Shown here one piece after another: positions 16,273 to 27,093 of a DNA stretch of 64,000 bases. Location: assembly GCA_963732415.1 (NCBI GenBank), contig CAVSZK010000004.1, positions 248,001 through 312,000 of the forward strand, written 5' to 3'. This DNA is from RPQJ01 sp963732415 (lineage in GTDB: Bacteria; Pseudomonadota; Gammaproteobacteria; Steroidobacterales; Steroidobacteraceae). Position 1 is the stretch's first letter; every line of letters begins with the position of its first letter. Below the pieces are notes generated by a model. The model had not been told where the DNA came from. It did not search any database and worked only from the letters and a program-made list of their open reading frames with translations. Made by a program: the position numbers and the translations under genes.

Positions 16273-18294
16273 TCAATGCTCGGCCTCCACCGGTACCGCC
16301 TCGAACCCCGGACCGAGGTGTTCGCGCAGGAACCGGCCCGTTGCCTCGAGCGCGCGGCGCTCATCCGCCTCCAACCAGCCACCATGCCCCTCATCGTGGA
16401 TTTCTATCAGTTCGACGGGTTTGTGGGCCTTCTCCAGCGCTTTCTTCATCTCGCGCGACTGCTCGATCGGCACCACGAAGTCACTCCCGCCGTGTATCAG
16501 CAGCACAGGGGCGGTCACCGACGATGCGAGTCGCGCCGGCGACGTGGCCGCGAGTCGTGCGATGTCGGTGTCCGGGTCACCGATGGCCTTGAGCCAGTAA
16601 CGGTAGCCCTCCGAATCCGCGCCCCAGCGGATCCGACGGAAGCGCACGAAGTCCGCGAGGTCGGAGGGACCCGCCCTCGATACCACGCAACGGTAGAGAT
16701 CGGGCGTCAGCGTGGCCCCGGCCAGCGCCGCGTAGCCGCCGTACGACGCGCCGACGATGCAGATGCGTTTCGGATCGGCGACGCCCCGCTCGACCAGTGC
16801 CCGGACCCCCTCCGTGATGTCGTCCTGCATGCGACGGCCCCACTGGCCGTAGCCCAGTTCGGCATAGGCCTGGCCGAAGCCGCCCGAACCCCGGAAATTC
16901 GGTTGGAACACCGCGTAGCCAAGCGAGGCGAGGTACTGGGTCTCGACGTTGAACTGAAGTTGGTCGCGTTGTTCCGGACCGCCGTGCGGTAGCACCACGA
17001 GCGGCAGCGAGTGGGCATCCGCGGCGCCGTGCGGTCGTGTCAGGTACCCGGTCAGTTCGAGGCCGTCGCCTGCGCGCCAGCTGACCACCTCGCCGGTCGG
17101 CAATGCCCGTCCGTCGAGATCCGGCTGCACGTGGCCGAGCAGCGTGACCTTGCTGCGCCCCACTTCGTACAGATAGATGGCTGGTGGTTGCGACACCCCG
17201 TCAATCGCCAGCAGGATGGTCCGCTGGTCCTGCGAGGTGTTGATCACGTACACGTTTGCGGTGTCGGTGACGTACTTGCGGATCGCGCGCAGGTGGCTGT
17301 TGATCGCAGCGTCCGCGAATTCGCACACCTCGGTGTGCTCGGTGCGGCAGGTCCGCACGACACGGGTGCCGTCCCGGTCGATCACCGCCGAGTCCAGGTC
17401 GTAACGCGGATTCTCGATCACGGGTTCGCTGAAGGTCCCCGCAAGCAGGTTGTACAGGTAAAGTCCCTTGCGGTCGCGTCCCTCCGGGCGTGCGATCACG
17501 AAGTACTTCTGCGGCTGGTCCGACGGCCCGACCGCGGTGTAATCGGGCAGTTGGTCCAGTTCCTTGTACGGAATCGAATGGAACTTCTGCCACCCGCCGT
17601 CTGGCTGCTTGCGGTAGTAGCGGACGGCGCCCCGCGACGACTCCTCCTTCACGATCGGGTTTCCGTCCAGGTCCAGCCACCAGTCGTCCACGTCGCGTTC
17701 CGGCCCCTCGATCATCTCGCCCTGTCCGGTCCGCAGGTCGACCCTGAGCAGACCGCCGCCCATGTAGCCGAACACGCTCATCATTACGTGGTTCGGGTCG
17801 CGCGGGAGAAGGCTCTCGATGCGACCGAAATCCAGCGTGCCGCGCGTCGCATTGCGGTCGACATCGGCCAGCAGGCGCACCAGGTCGTGGCCGTCCCGAT
17901 CGACCGCGAAGATCCGGCTGCCCAGCCGTGAGTAGGTGCGCCGGGAGACCGTCGCGCCCGCGGTCTCGACCGTGCCGCCGGTGCGAAACAGCAGCCGCTC
18001 ATCGGATTTCCAGTAGACGGCGCGAATGTGGGCCTCGGTGCCCTCACCGAGCGCCTTGCGGTCGAACTGCACGATCGGGCGGCTCTGGCCCGAGTCGACG
18101 TCGAGCATCAGGATGCGGTCGACGTCCTCACTGCGGTGGACCATCGCGACCTGTCGCCCCGACGGCGATACGGCGGCGCTGACCAATGCGGGCTCCGAAA
18201 AAAGGTCATCGAGCGAGGGCACGCGAACTGATGTTTCCGCCGTCGCGGTCAACGAGACGAGCAGCCCCGTCGCCAGCCAACGCAGTGCGCGCAC
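16273..18294 (-). CDS. S9 family (prolyl oligopeptidase-type) peptidase, exported
   Basis: Alpha/beta-hydrolase serine peptidase behind a beta-propeller, 673 residues. I chose the GTG at 18294: AGGAGG sits six bases upstream and the product begins with a signal peptide (MRALRWLATGLLVSLTATAETS). Residues about 40-400 are WD/propeller-like repeats. The catalytic domain shows the nucleophile in GASYGGYAAL, the aspartate in LLIHGGSDFVVP and the histidine in HDEGHGGW. It is probably a periplasmic or secreted oligopeptidase. Its promoter region is an IS3-type remnant. On the downstream side it ends next to the piuC fossil. Confidence 0.9.
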   Translation of the reverse strand: MRALRWLATGLLVSLTATAETSVRVPSLDDLFSEPALVSAAVSPSGRQVAMVHRSEDVDRILMLDVDSGQSRPIVQFDRKALGEGTEAHIRAVYWKSDERLLFRTGGTVETAGATVSRRTYSRLGSRIFAVDRDGHDLVRLLADVDRNATRGTLDFGRIESLLPRDPNHVMMSVFGYMGGGLLRVDLRTGQGEMIEGPERDVDDWWLDLDGNPIVKEESSRGAVRYYRKQPDGGWQKFHSIPYKELDQLPDYTAVGPSDQPQKYFVIARPEGRDRKGLYLYNLLAGTFSEPVIENPRYDLDSAVIDRDGTRVVRTCRTEHTEVCEFADAAINSHLRAIRKYVTDTANVYVINTSQDQRTILLAIDGVSQPPAIYLYEVGRSKVTLLGHVQPDLDGRALPTGEVVSWRAGDGLELTGYLTRPHGAADAHSLPLVVLPHGGPEQRDQLQFNVETQYLASLGYAVFQPNFRGSGGFGQAYAELGYGQWGRRMQDDITEGVRALVERGVADPKRICIVGASYGGYAALAGATLTPDLYRCVVSRAGPSDLADFVRFRRIRWGADSEGYRYWLKAIGDPDTDIARLAATSPARLASSVTAPVLLIHGGSDFVVPIEQSREMKKALEKAHKPVELIEIHDEGHGGWLEADERRALEATGRFLREHLGPGFEAVPVEAEH

Positions 18295-18334
18295 GTGCAG
18301 CCTCCTGTCCCTGGTCCCGCTCACAGCTGGAAAA

Positions 18335-18517
18335 TCGCCGCTTCTTCGTCCTTGATTCCTGGCCGTGCCGAGAACTCCCTGGGCGTCAGGTGACCCAGCG
18401 AGCTGTGCAGTCGGTGGTGGTTGCAGTCCTCCCACCACGCTTCGATCTTGGACCTTGAATCGTCGCTCGACAAGAACCGATGGGCATTCAGGTACTCGTC
18501 GCGAGATCGCGTGCCAC
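18335..18517 (-). mobile_element. IS3-family transposase (OrfB) C-terminal fragment
   Basis: The minus strand encodes RDEYLNAHRFLSSDDSRSKI followed by EAWWEDCNHHRLHSSLGHLTPREFSA, the C-terminal end of the integrase-core transposase of IS3-family elements. Only about 60 residues remain; no start, no DDE aspartates and no terminal repeats were found. It lies directly upstream of the S9 peptidase start, in the same orientation, and next to the hppA terminator. With the adjacent hppA/piuC fossils it marks a rearranged region. Confidence 0.8.
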
Positions 18518-18545
18518 GGCATCGGTCGAGCCGGCTCACCCCCAA

Positions 18546-18575
18546 GAGAAAAGGCCCCGGGGATGCCGGGGCCTT
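18546..18575 (-). terminator. Rho-independent terminator of hppA
   Basis: Dyad AAGGCCCCGG ... CCGGGGCCTT (arms 18551-18560 and 18565-18574). Read on the minus strand, the direction of hppA, it is followed by TTTTCTCTT. It lies about 85 bases after the hppA stop codon. Confidence 0.75.
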
Positions 18576-18658
18576 TGCGTCTGCGGTCGGGTCCGGAGCT
18601 GGCTCCGGTCCCGATCGTTGCTACGGCCTCGTTACCGAAACCGTAACACCGGCACCTT

Positions 18659-20698
<2,040 letters not shown>

Positions 20699-20789
20699 TT
20701 CGAACCTCCAGACGAGGGTTTCCCTAGGATCAATTCACGACCGGGAGGGCTCTCGCGTCCCTTGCCCGGCCGCCAAAAAAGGCGCGGGA

Positions 20790-22064
20790 CTATACCACAA
20801 AGGGCTGTTTCAGCTTCTTCCGGACCGCCTTGTTGCGCAGTACCACGTACTGGGGCAGCCCGTCCTTGTAGGGCGGGTAGTCCTCGCCCTTGATCAGCGG
20901 GGCCAGGTAGCGTCGGCCCTTGGCGGTGATGTGGAAGCCGTCGGGGGTTATGTAGTCCCGGGGCAGCATCTTCTCCACGTTTGCGACTTTTTCGAGCGGG
21001 GCGATGCCGATCTTCCAGCGGTAAGGCTTCTGCGAGGTGCGAATGATGGCCGGCATCACGGCATGGTGCCCCTTGAGCGCCAGCTCGACCGCCGCCTTGC
21101 CGACCGCGTAGGCCTGCTCCACGTCGACCTTCGAGGCGATGTGTCGCGCGGCACGCTGCAGGTAGTCGGCCACTGCCCAGTGATACTTGTAGCCGAGCTT
21201 TTCCTTGACGAACTGCGCCACGACCGGTGCCACGCCACCCAGCTGCGCGTGGCCGAAGGCGTCGCGGGTGCCGGCGTCGGCCAGGAACTTGCCCTCGGAA
21301 TTCTTCACGCCCTCGGACACGACGATGGCGCAGTACCCGTATTTCTCGACGCATTCCTTCACGCGCGCCAGGAACCGGTCCTCGTCGAAGGTGATTTCCG
21401 GGAACAGGATGATGTGTGGCGAATCACCGGCCTTTTCCGCGGCAAGGCCGCCGGCCGCGGCGATCCAGCCGGCGTGGCGGCCCATCACCTCGAGCACGAA
21501 TACCTTGGTCGAGGTGCGTGCCATCGAGGCGACGTCGAAGCCTGCCTCGCGTATGGAGACCGCGACGTACTTGGCGACGGAGCCGAACCCGGGGCAGCAG
21601 TCGGTGATGGGCAGGTCGTTGTCGACCGTCTTCGGGACGTGGATGGCCGTGAGTGGATAGCCGAGCCTCTCAGCCAGCTGGGAGACCTTGAGGCAGGTGT
21701 CGGCCGAGTCGCCGCCGCCGTTGTAGAAGAAATAGCCGATGTCGTGCGCCTTGAAGACCTCGATCAGCCGCTCGTACTGTGCGGGGTTGTCCTCGAACTT
21801 CTTCAGCTTGTAGCGAGCCGAGCCGAAGGCGCCGGACGGCGTGTGCCGGAGCGCGCGGATGGAGGCGGCGCTCTCGAGGCCGGTGTCGACCAGGTCTTCG
21901 GTCAGGGCCCCGATGATGCCGTTGCGCCCCGCGTAGACCTTGCCGATCCGGTGCTTGTGCTTGCGGCAGGTCTCGATGACTCCGCAGGCCGAGGCATTGA
22001 TCACGGCGGTGACACCGCCCGACTGGGCGTAGAAGGCATTTCGCGGGGGGGTCTTCGTCTTCAT
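20790..22064 (-). CDS. pfp: Pyrophosphate-dependent 6-phosphofructokinase
   Basis: Phosphorylates fructose 6-phosphate (reversibly) with PPi instead of ATP; 424 residues, as for long bacterial PPi-type enzymes. The phosphate-donor loop reads GGGDSADT and the catalytic motif PKTVDNDLP, in which lysine replaces the PGTIDND of ATP enzymes, a recognised mark of PPi specificity. MGRHAGWIA is the substrate-binding motif. It lies 91 bases upstream of hppA on the same strand. Co-location with a PPi-hydrolysing pump suggests that PPi/ATP balance is managed at the PFK step. No ATP-type pfkA is in the window. Confidence 0.92.
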   Translation of the reverse strand: MKTKTPPRNAFYAQSGGVTAVINASACGVIETCRKHKHRIGKVYAGRNGIIGALTEDLVDTGLESAASIRALRHTPSGAFGSARYKLKKFEDNPAQYERLIEVFKAHDIGYFFYNGGGDSADTCLKVSQLAERLGYPLTAIHVPKTVDNDLPITDCCPGFGSVAKYVAVSIREAGFDVASMARTSTKVFVLEVMGRHAGWIAAAGGLAAEKAGDSPHIILFPEITFDEDRFLARVKECVEKYGYCAIVVSEGVKNSEGKFLADAGTRDAFGHAQLGGVAPVVAQFVKEKLGYKYHWAVADYLQRAARHIASKVDVEQAYAVGKAAVELALKGHHAVMPAIIRTSQKPYRWKIGIAPLEKVANVEKMLPRDYITPDGFHITAKGRRYLAPLIKGEDYPPYKDGLPQYVVLRNKAVRKKLKQPFVV

Positions 22065-22153
22065 GCGAACTCCAAAAGTGCTTTGTTATCTGCGACTTAC
22101 GCTAGACCGTCAGTCGACTAGCATACCGCAATCGACACCCATACCGCGTCGAG

Positions 22154-22178
22154 AAAATAGGTGCCTGGCACCTATTTT
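22154..22178. repeat. Palindromic intergenic repeat, TAGGTGCCTGGCACCTA family, copy 1
   Basis: A perfect palindrome around a single central T, with A4 and T4 flanks. It lies in the gap between the divergent pfp and adk genes, 86 bases before adk. Hairpin plus A/T tracts make it look like a small bidirectional terminator. Confidence 0.8.
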
Positions 22179-22263
22179 CCGCGGCCGGCGACCGAATCTC
22201 CGGATTGGCGGGCGCGGCGGATTTCGGTAGGGTGCCGCCTCCCAACCCGCTCCTTGGACACCA

Positions 22264-22923
22264 ATGATGAGACTCGTACTGCTCGGAGCTCCCGGTTCAG
22301 GCAAGGGTACGCAGGCGCAGCGCCTGCGCGACGATCGCGGCATCCCCCAGGTTTCCTCGGGCGACCTGCTGCGTGATGCTGTTGCCCGCGGCACGGACCT
22401 GGGCAAGCGTGCAAAGGCTGCGATGGACGCCGGCGAACTCGTGTCGGACGAGATCGTGCTCGGCCTTATCCGCGAGCGCCTGGGTCGCCCCGACGCCGCC
22501 CAGGGATTCATCCTGGACGGCTATCCACGCAACGTCGCCCAGGCCGGTGCGCTCGACGCATTGCTCGCCGAAATCGGCCAGCCGATCGACGCAGTGGTCC
22601 TGATGGATGTTGACCAGACGGCACTGGTCCGCCGGCTCACGGGCCGGCGCACCTGCCCGGCCTGCGGCAAGGTTTTCAACGTTTACTTTTCGCCGTCGAC
22701 CGCCGGCGATCGCTGTGACAACGACCATCAGGGCGAGGCCCCGTTGCTGGTGCAGCGCGCGGACGACAAGGAAGACGTGATCGCGAACCGCCTCAAGGTC
22801 TACGAGGGCCAGACACAGCCGCTGGTCGAGCACTACCGGTCGTTGGGGCTGTTGAAGGTCGTCAACGCCGACCAGACGGTCGAGCAGGTCTACGCCGACT
22901 TCCTCCGCGCCGCCGAAAAATAG
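22264..22923 (+). CDS. adk: Adenylate kinase with zinc-type LID
   Basis: Converts ATP + AMP to 2 ADP; 219 residues. The P-loop is GAPGSGKGTQ (residues 8-17), the NMP-binding part SSGDLLRDAV, and the mark DGYPRN follows. The LID contains C131, C134, C151 and D154 in exact C-x2-C-x16-C-x2-D spacing, the zinc-binding signature typical of Gram-positive adenylate kinases, whereas enterobacterial Adk lacks these cysteines. The start is one of two adjacent ATG codons (22264 or 22267). The TAG stop lies inside a palindromic repeat shared with the convergent rnd gene. Confidence 0.95.
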   Translation: MMRLVLLGAPGSGKGTQAQRLRDDRGIPQVSSGDLLRDAVARGTDLGKRAKAAMDAGELVSDEIVLGLIRERLGRPDAAQGFILDGYPRNVAQAGALDALLAEIGQPIDAVVLMDVDQTALVRRLTGRRTCPACGKVFNVYFSPSTAGDRCDNDHQGEAPLLVQRADDKEDVIANRLKVYEGQTQPLVEHYRSLGLLKVVNADQTVEQVYADFLRAAEK

Positions 22924-22942
22924 GTGCCTGGCACCTATTTTT
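22916..22942. repeat. Palindromic repeat copy 2, carrying the stop codons of both adk and rnd
   Basis: A5-TAGGTGCC-T-GGCACCTA-T5, followed by one more T. The left TAG (22921-22923) is the adk stop and the right CTA (22935-22937) is the rnd stop on the other strand. As a hairpin with A and T tracts it would be a compact bidirectional terminator between the two convergent genes. Confidence 0.9.
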
Positions 22943-24035
22943 TGGCGGCCAGCAGCTTTTCGCCGATCACCGCGCGGCGCCAGCCGCGCAGCACCGCGGG
23001 CTCGCTGCGGTCGGAAAACACCAGGGCCTCGACATCGCGGCGGGTGCAGAGCACTTCCGGGCCCAGGCCCAGTGCGGCGGCTTCATCACGCACCACCTTC
23101 TGAAGCTTTGCGACCAGCGCGTTTTCTGCAGGCGTCGGGCGCTTGCCAGATGCCTCGATGCCGGGCTCGCCAGCGGAATCCGCCGCAGCGGCAATGATCG
23201 CGAGCAGTTCATCGCCGCGCTTGCGCGCGACCGCCGGCGGCAGGGCCCGGACGGCCTCCAGGTCGCCAATGGTTCGCGGCGCCATGGTCGCCAGCGCGTA
23301 GATCGCGTCGTCGCTCAGGATCCAGCCGCGCGGCTTGTCGGCGTCGATCGCGCGGCGCTCGCGCCACTCGGCCAGCGACCGCGCGGCGGCCTGCTCGCGA
23401 GCCTTCAGGCGCCCGAGACCCTTGAGCCGTCGCCACGCTGCGCCGGGTTCGGTGCTATACAGCGACGGGTCCTCCAGTGCCGCGGCGTCTTCCGCCAGCC
23501 ACGCATCGCGAGCCTTGGCCGCGAGCTCGGCCGCCAGCTCCGAGTGCAGCGCGAGCAGGTGATGCACGTCGTCGGCCGCGTAGGCGAGCTGCTCGGGCGT
23601 GAGCGGGCGCCGCGACCAGTCAGTCCGAGTCTGCCCCTTGTCGATCGAGTGCCCGAGCTGCCGCGCGACGAGTTCCGCGTAGCCGGCTTGCGGGGGAAAT
23701 CCGAGCATCGCCGCCGCGACCTGGGTGTCGAACACCGGCGCGGGCACTGGCCGACCGCCGAGGTGCAACACCTCGAGGTCCTGTCGAGCAGCGTGCAGGA
23801 TTTTCAGCTTCGATCGGTCCGCGAGCAGCGCATATAGCCCCTCCAGGTCGAGTCCCGCCAAAGGGTCGACCAGGAAGCAGTCGCTGTCCGTGGCGACCTG
23901 CACCAGGCACAGCTGCGGGTAGTAGGTGCGCTCGCGCATGAACTCCGTGTCGATCGCGAGGCGCGAGGCAGACTGCAGCCGGAAAACGGCGGCTCCGAGT
24001 TGTGACTGGGTCGTGACTAGGGTGGCGTCGCGCAT
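22935..24035 (-). CDS. rnd: Ribonuclease D
   Basis: 3'-5' exoribonuclease for tRNA and structured-RNA 3' maturation; 366 residues. The DEDDy residues are visible as DTEFMRERTYYPQLCLVQ (Exo I), HAARQDLEVL (Exo II) and YAADDVHHLL (Exo III, Y...D). Two HRDC-like helical domains follow. I chose the ATG at 24035 (MRDATLVTTQSQL); a frame extending to 24320 would overlap the divergent gene and looks like non-coding sequence. The gene's stop codon is provided by the palindromic repeat it shares with adk. Confidence 0.92.
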   Translation of the reverse strand: MRDATLVTTQSQLGAAVFRLQSASRLAIDTEFMRERTYYPQLCLVQVATDSDCFLVDPLAGLDLEGLYALLADRSKLKILHAARQDLEVLHLGGRPVPAPVFDTQVAAAMLGFPPQAGYAELVARQLGHSIDKGQTRTDWSRRPLTPEQLAYAADDVHHLLALHSELAAELAAKARDAWLAEDAAALEDPSLYSTEPGAAWRRLKGLGRLKAREQAAARSLAEWRERRAIDADKPRGWILSDDAIYALATMAPRTIGDLEAVRALPPAVARKRGDELLAIIAAAADSAGEPGIEASGKRPTPAENALVAKLQKVVRDEAAALGLGPEVLCTRRDVEALVFSDRSEPAVLRGWRRAVIGEKLLAAKK

Positions 24036-24059
24036 GCGTCCGGATACCTGCGTGTAGAA

Positions 24060-24608
24060 TTGCGGCTCCCAGGCCGCCGCATCCACATCGTGCAGCAGTT
24101 CCTCAGGATCTTCTTCGACATCGTACTCTGGCGACGGGGTCCACAGGACCTCCCGGCGTCGGCATTGCTGCTGGCGGTGACGCTCGCGGCCTATGTGCTG
24201 GTGGGCGTCGTGCAGCTCGCGCTGCTCGACGAGCCTGGCGCGACCTGGCTCGTGTTCCTGGTGGCTGACCCCGCGTTGTTGACTCTGTTCGTGTGGTTGC
24301 TGCTCAGGCTCTACGGCCATCCGGAGCGCTTCCTGCAGACCGCATCGGCGGTGCTCGGCACCGGCGCGTTGCTGGGCGTTGCGCTGTACCTCCCGCTGCA
24401 GATCCTGGTGACGGGCTCCGGGCTCGGCCCGGCTTCGCCGATCGCGCAGGTGTCGGCACTGCTGCTGGTCGTCGTGTTCGTGCTCGTCACCGGGCGCATC
24501 CTCAAGCTCGCGACGGGCGCGAGCCTCTTTACCGGCATCGCCGCCGCGCTTACATACTTCATGGCCATCAACGCGCTGGTAGGCGTGGTACAGGGAACGG
24601 GCAGCTGA
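24060..24608 (+). CDS. Uncharacterised inner-membrane protein (four to five membrane segments)
   Basis: A small hydrophobic protein of up to 182 residues with four or five membrane helices (LLLAVTLAAYVLVGVVQLAL, WLVFLVADPALLTLFVWLLL, then two more and a C-terminal one). The frame is open from a TTG at 24060. A GTG at 24090 (VQQFLRIFFDIVLWRRGPQD) gives an N-terminus of more typical composition and may be the real start. It resembles the Yip1-like membrane proteins found near mpl in some gammaproteobacteria, but I cannot confirm the family. It lies divergent from rnd and two bases before mpl, so it is probably cotranscribed with mpl. Confidence 0.7.
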   Translation: MRLPGRRIHIVQQFLRIFFDIVLWRRGPQDLPASALLLAVTLAAYVLVGVVQLALLDEPGATWLVFLVADPALLTLFVWLLLRLYGHPERFLQTASAVLGTGALLGVALYLPLQILVTGSGLGPASPIAQVSALLLVVVFVLVTGRILKLATGASLFTGIAAALTYFMAINALVGVVQGTGS

Positions 24609-24610
24609 AC

Positions 24611-25987
24611 ATGCACCTGCACATCGTCGGCATCTGCGGCACTTTCATGGGCGGGATCGCGGCACTCGCACGAGCCGGTGGCCACCGCGTCACGGGATCC
24701 GACCGCTCGGTGTATCCGCCGATGAGCACGCAGCTCGCATCGCTGGGCATCGACGTGATCGAGGGCTACGGGGCCGACCAGCTCGCGCTCGGGCCCGACG
24801 TGTTCGTGATCGGCAACGTGATGAGCCGTGGCAATCCGTTGATAGAGGCGATCCTCGACAGCGGCCGCCCCTACGTGTCGGGTCCGGAGTGGCTGGCCCG
24901 CAACGTGCTCGCGGGGCGATGGGTGCTCGGCGTTGCCGGCACACACGGCAAGACCACGACTTCGAGCCTGCTCGCCTCGATCCTGCAGCACGCAGGGCTG
25001 GAGCCAGGATTCCTGGTCGGCGGCGTGCCGCTCGACTTTGACGTTAGCGCGCGCCTCGGTGGCGGCGCGCACTTCGTGGTCGAGGCCGATGAATACGACA
25101 CGGCGTTCTTCGACAAGCGCGCCAAGTTCGTGCACTACCGCCCGCGCACCGCGATCCTCAACAACCTCGAGCACGATCACGCCGACATCTACCCCGACGT
25201 GGCCTCGATACAGCGGCAGTTCCACCTTCTGCTGCGCACGATCCCCGGCAATGGCTGCATCGTGATGAACGGGGCGGACCGTAACCTCGAGCAGGTGATC
25301 GAGATGGGCTGCTGGACCCCGGTACAGCGTTTCACCTCGAAGGCCTCTTCTACAGCCGACTGGCGCATCGATGCAGATCCGGCTTCGGCCTGGGCGCGGT
25401 TCTCCGTGCACCATGCCGGCCGCCATGTGGGCGACGTCGAGTGGGGCCTGATCGGCCGGTACAACGCCGAGAACGGGCTCGCCGCGCTGGCAGCGGCGCA
25501 CCACGCAGGCGTCGAGTTGTCGGCCGGCATCGAGGCGCTCAACCGCTTCCGCGGTGTGCGGCGACGACTGGAGGTGAGGGGCACCGTGGAGGGCGTGGTC
25601 GTCTACGACGACTTCGCGCATCACCCGACCGCGATCGCGAGCACGCTCGAGGGTGTGCGCCAGAAGGCGGGCGCGGGTCGCGTGATCGCGGTGCTCGAGC
25701 CGCGTTCGAACACGATGAAGCTCGGCACGCACAAGGCCGCGCTCGCGGAGTCGCTGCGCGATGCCGATCGGGTGTTCGTCTACAAGTCGCCCGAGGTGAA
25801 ATGGGACGTAGCGGACGCGATGGCGCCGCTCGGCAGCCTCGCCGTCGTGCACGAAGGCATCGAGTCGCTGGTGTCGGCACTGGTTGCCGAATCGCGCCCC
25901 GGCGACCACCTGGTGCTGATGAGCAACGGCGCCTTCGGCGGACTGCACGAGCGCCTGCTCGCGGCGCTGCGGGCGCGAGGCGCGTGA
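24611..25987 (+). CDS. mpl: UDP-N-acetylmuramate:L-alanyl-gamma-D-glutamyl-meso-diaminopimelate ligase
   Basis: Peptidoglycan-recycling ligase that attaches the imported tripeptide to UDP-MurNAc; cytoplasmic, 458 residues. The N-terminus MHLHIVGICGTFMGGIAAL and GSDRSVYPPMSTQL are characteristic of Mpl rather than MurC. The ATP loop is GVAGTHGKTTTSSLL, followed by the Mur-ligase motifs VEADEYDTAFFDKR, LNNLEHDHADIY, RYNAENGLAA and DDFAHHPTAI. Its last four bases overlap the next gene (GTGA). Confidence 0.95.
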   Translation: MHLHIVGICGTFMGGIAALARAGGHRVTGSDRSVYPPMSTQLASLGIDVIEGYGADQLALGPDVFVIGNVMSRGNPLIEAILDSGRPYVSGPEWLARNVLAGRWVLGVAGTHGKTTTSSLLASILQHAGLEPGFLVGGVPLDFDVSARLGGGAHFVVEADEYDTAFFDKRAKFVHYRPRTAILNNLEHDHADIYPDVASIQRQFHLLLRTIPGNGCIVMNGADRNLEQVIEMGCWTPVQRFTSKASSTADWRIDADPASAWARFSVHHAGRHVGDVEWGLIGRYNAENGLAALAAAHHAGVELSAGIEALNRFRGVRRRLEVRGTVEGVVVYDDFAHHPTAIASTLEGVRQKAGAGRVIAVLEPRSNTMKLGTHKAALAESLRDADRVFVYKSPEVKWDVADAMAPLGSLAVVHEGIESLVSALVAESRPGDHLVLMSNGAFGGLHERLLAALRARGA

Positions 25988-27075
25988 CTGCAGGACCGAA
26001 GTTCCTGTTCGTTCCGGTGTCCGGGCCCGGGGGCGCCGGCGAGTACTACCGATCGCTGGCCGTCGCCAGGGCGGCCGAACGCCGTTGGCCTGGATGCGAG
26101 ATCCGATTCATCCTGAGCCGCGATGCCGGCCACGTCGGGGACTGCCCGTATCCGGTCTTGCCCGTCGCGCGCTCTCCGACCTACGAGACACGCGAGGTCG
26201 AGGCGATCCTTGAGCGTGAGCGGCCCGACGTCGTGGTGTTCGACAGCGCGGGTCGAGCGGCGCAGTACCGTCGCGCGAAGCAGCTTGGCGCGAGCGTCGT
26301 GTTCGTGAGTTCCCGTGCGACCACGCGAAGCAAGGGATTCCGCCTCCGGCGGATGCGCTCGATCGACCAGCACTGGATAGTCGCGCCGCGATTCGCGGCC
26401 GGTGGACTCAGCGGAATCGAGCGACTGCGCATGCGAATCGCGCCGCACTGCGAAATCGTGTTGCTCGATGTCCTGTACGAACCCGTGGACGAGGCGGGTA
26501 CTGCCGCACTGCAGCGATCACTCGGCGTCGAGTCCGGGACCTACGTGCTCGCCTGCCCAGGCGGTGGCGGAGTCTTCGGTGGCGGGCCCGATGCCGCGCA
26601 GGTGTTCTTCGACGCGAGCATGCAACTTGCCAGTGGGTCGGGCCTGGCGGTCGTCGCGGTCCTGGGGCCGCGGTTCACGCCGCCGCAGTCACCGCCGCCT
26701 GGCGTTCATGTCCTCGCCAACCTGCCGAACACGCAACTGATGGGGATGCTGCGGGACGCTCGCGTCGGCGTCGTCAATGGCGGCAGCCTGCTGCTGCAGG
26801 CGATTGCGCTCGGTGCGCCCTGCGTGGCTGCGCCCATATCGGAAGACCAGCCGGCGAGGATCGCGGCCTGCGCCGGGCAGGGCCTGGTGCGGCCAGCGGC
26901 GCTCGAGGCTGCGTCGCTGGTCCAGCACGCGACTGCGCTGCTCGCCGGCGACGAGCGCGAGAGCCTGCGACGGCACCTGGACGCACTCGCTCTATCGAAC
27001 GGGCTCGACCTGGCAATAGATGCACTCGCGCGCGTGCTTGCCCGGCGCGCCAGGGGTCCGGGCCAACCCGCCTGA
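25984..27075 (+). CDS. Uncharacterised glycosyltransferase-like protein (MurG/GT-B-like fold), overlapping mpl
   Basis: 363 residues starting at a GTG that overlaps the mpl stop by four bases, so translation is probably coupled. The N-terminal part has a glycine-rich loop (VPVSGPGGAGEYYRSLAVA) like the nucleotide-sugar glycosyltransferases of the MurG/UgtP class. The C-terminal half has CPGGGGVFGGGPDAAQVFF, LPNTQLMGMLRDARVGVVNG and GSLLLQAIALGAPCVAAPIS, the arrangement of the sugar-nucleotide pocket in GT-B enzymes. No catalytic assignment is possible. The tight link to mpl suggests a role with a cell-wall-derived sugar or sugar nucleotide; that is inference. Confidence 0.7.
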   Translation: MTAGPKFLFVPVSGPGGAGEYYRSLAVARAAERRWPGCEIRFILSRDAGHVGDCPYPVLPVARSPTYETREVEAILERERPDVVVFDSAGRAAQYRRAKQLGASVVFVSSRATTRSKGFRLRRMRSIDQHWIVAPRFAAGGLSGIERLRMRIAPHCEIVLLDVLYEPVDEAGTAALQRSLGVESGTYVLACPGGGGVFGGGPDAAQVFFDASMQLASGSGLAVVAVLGPRFTPPQSPPPGVHVLANLPNTQLMGMLRDARVGVVNGGSLLLQAIALGAPCVAAPISEDQPARIAACAGQGLVRPAALEAASLVQHATALLAGDERESLRRHLDALALSNGLDLAIDALARVLARRARGPGQPA

Positions 27076-27093
27076 TCGTTACCTGGGGCCGCG

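Noticed and set aside
24036..24320. N-terminal extension of rnd
   Set aside because: It would overlap the divergent membrane-protein gene, and the ATG at 24035 gives a normal RNase D.
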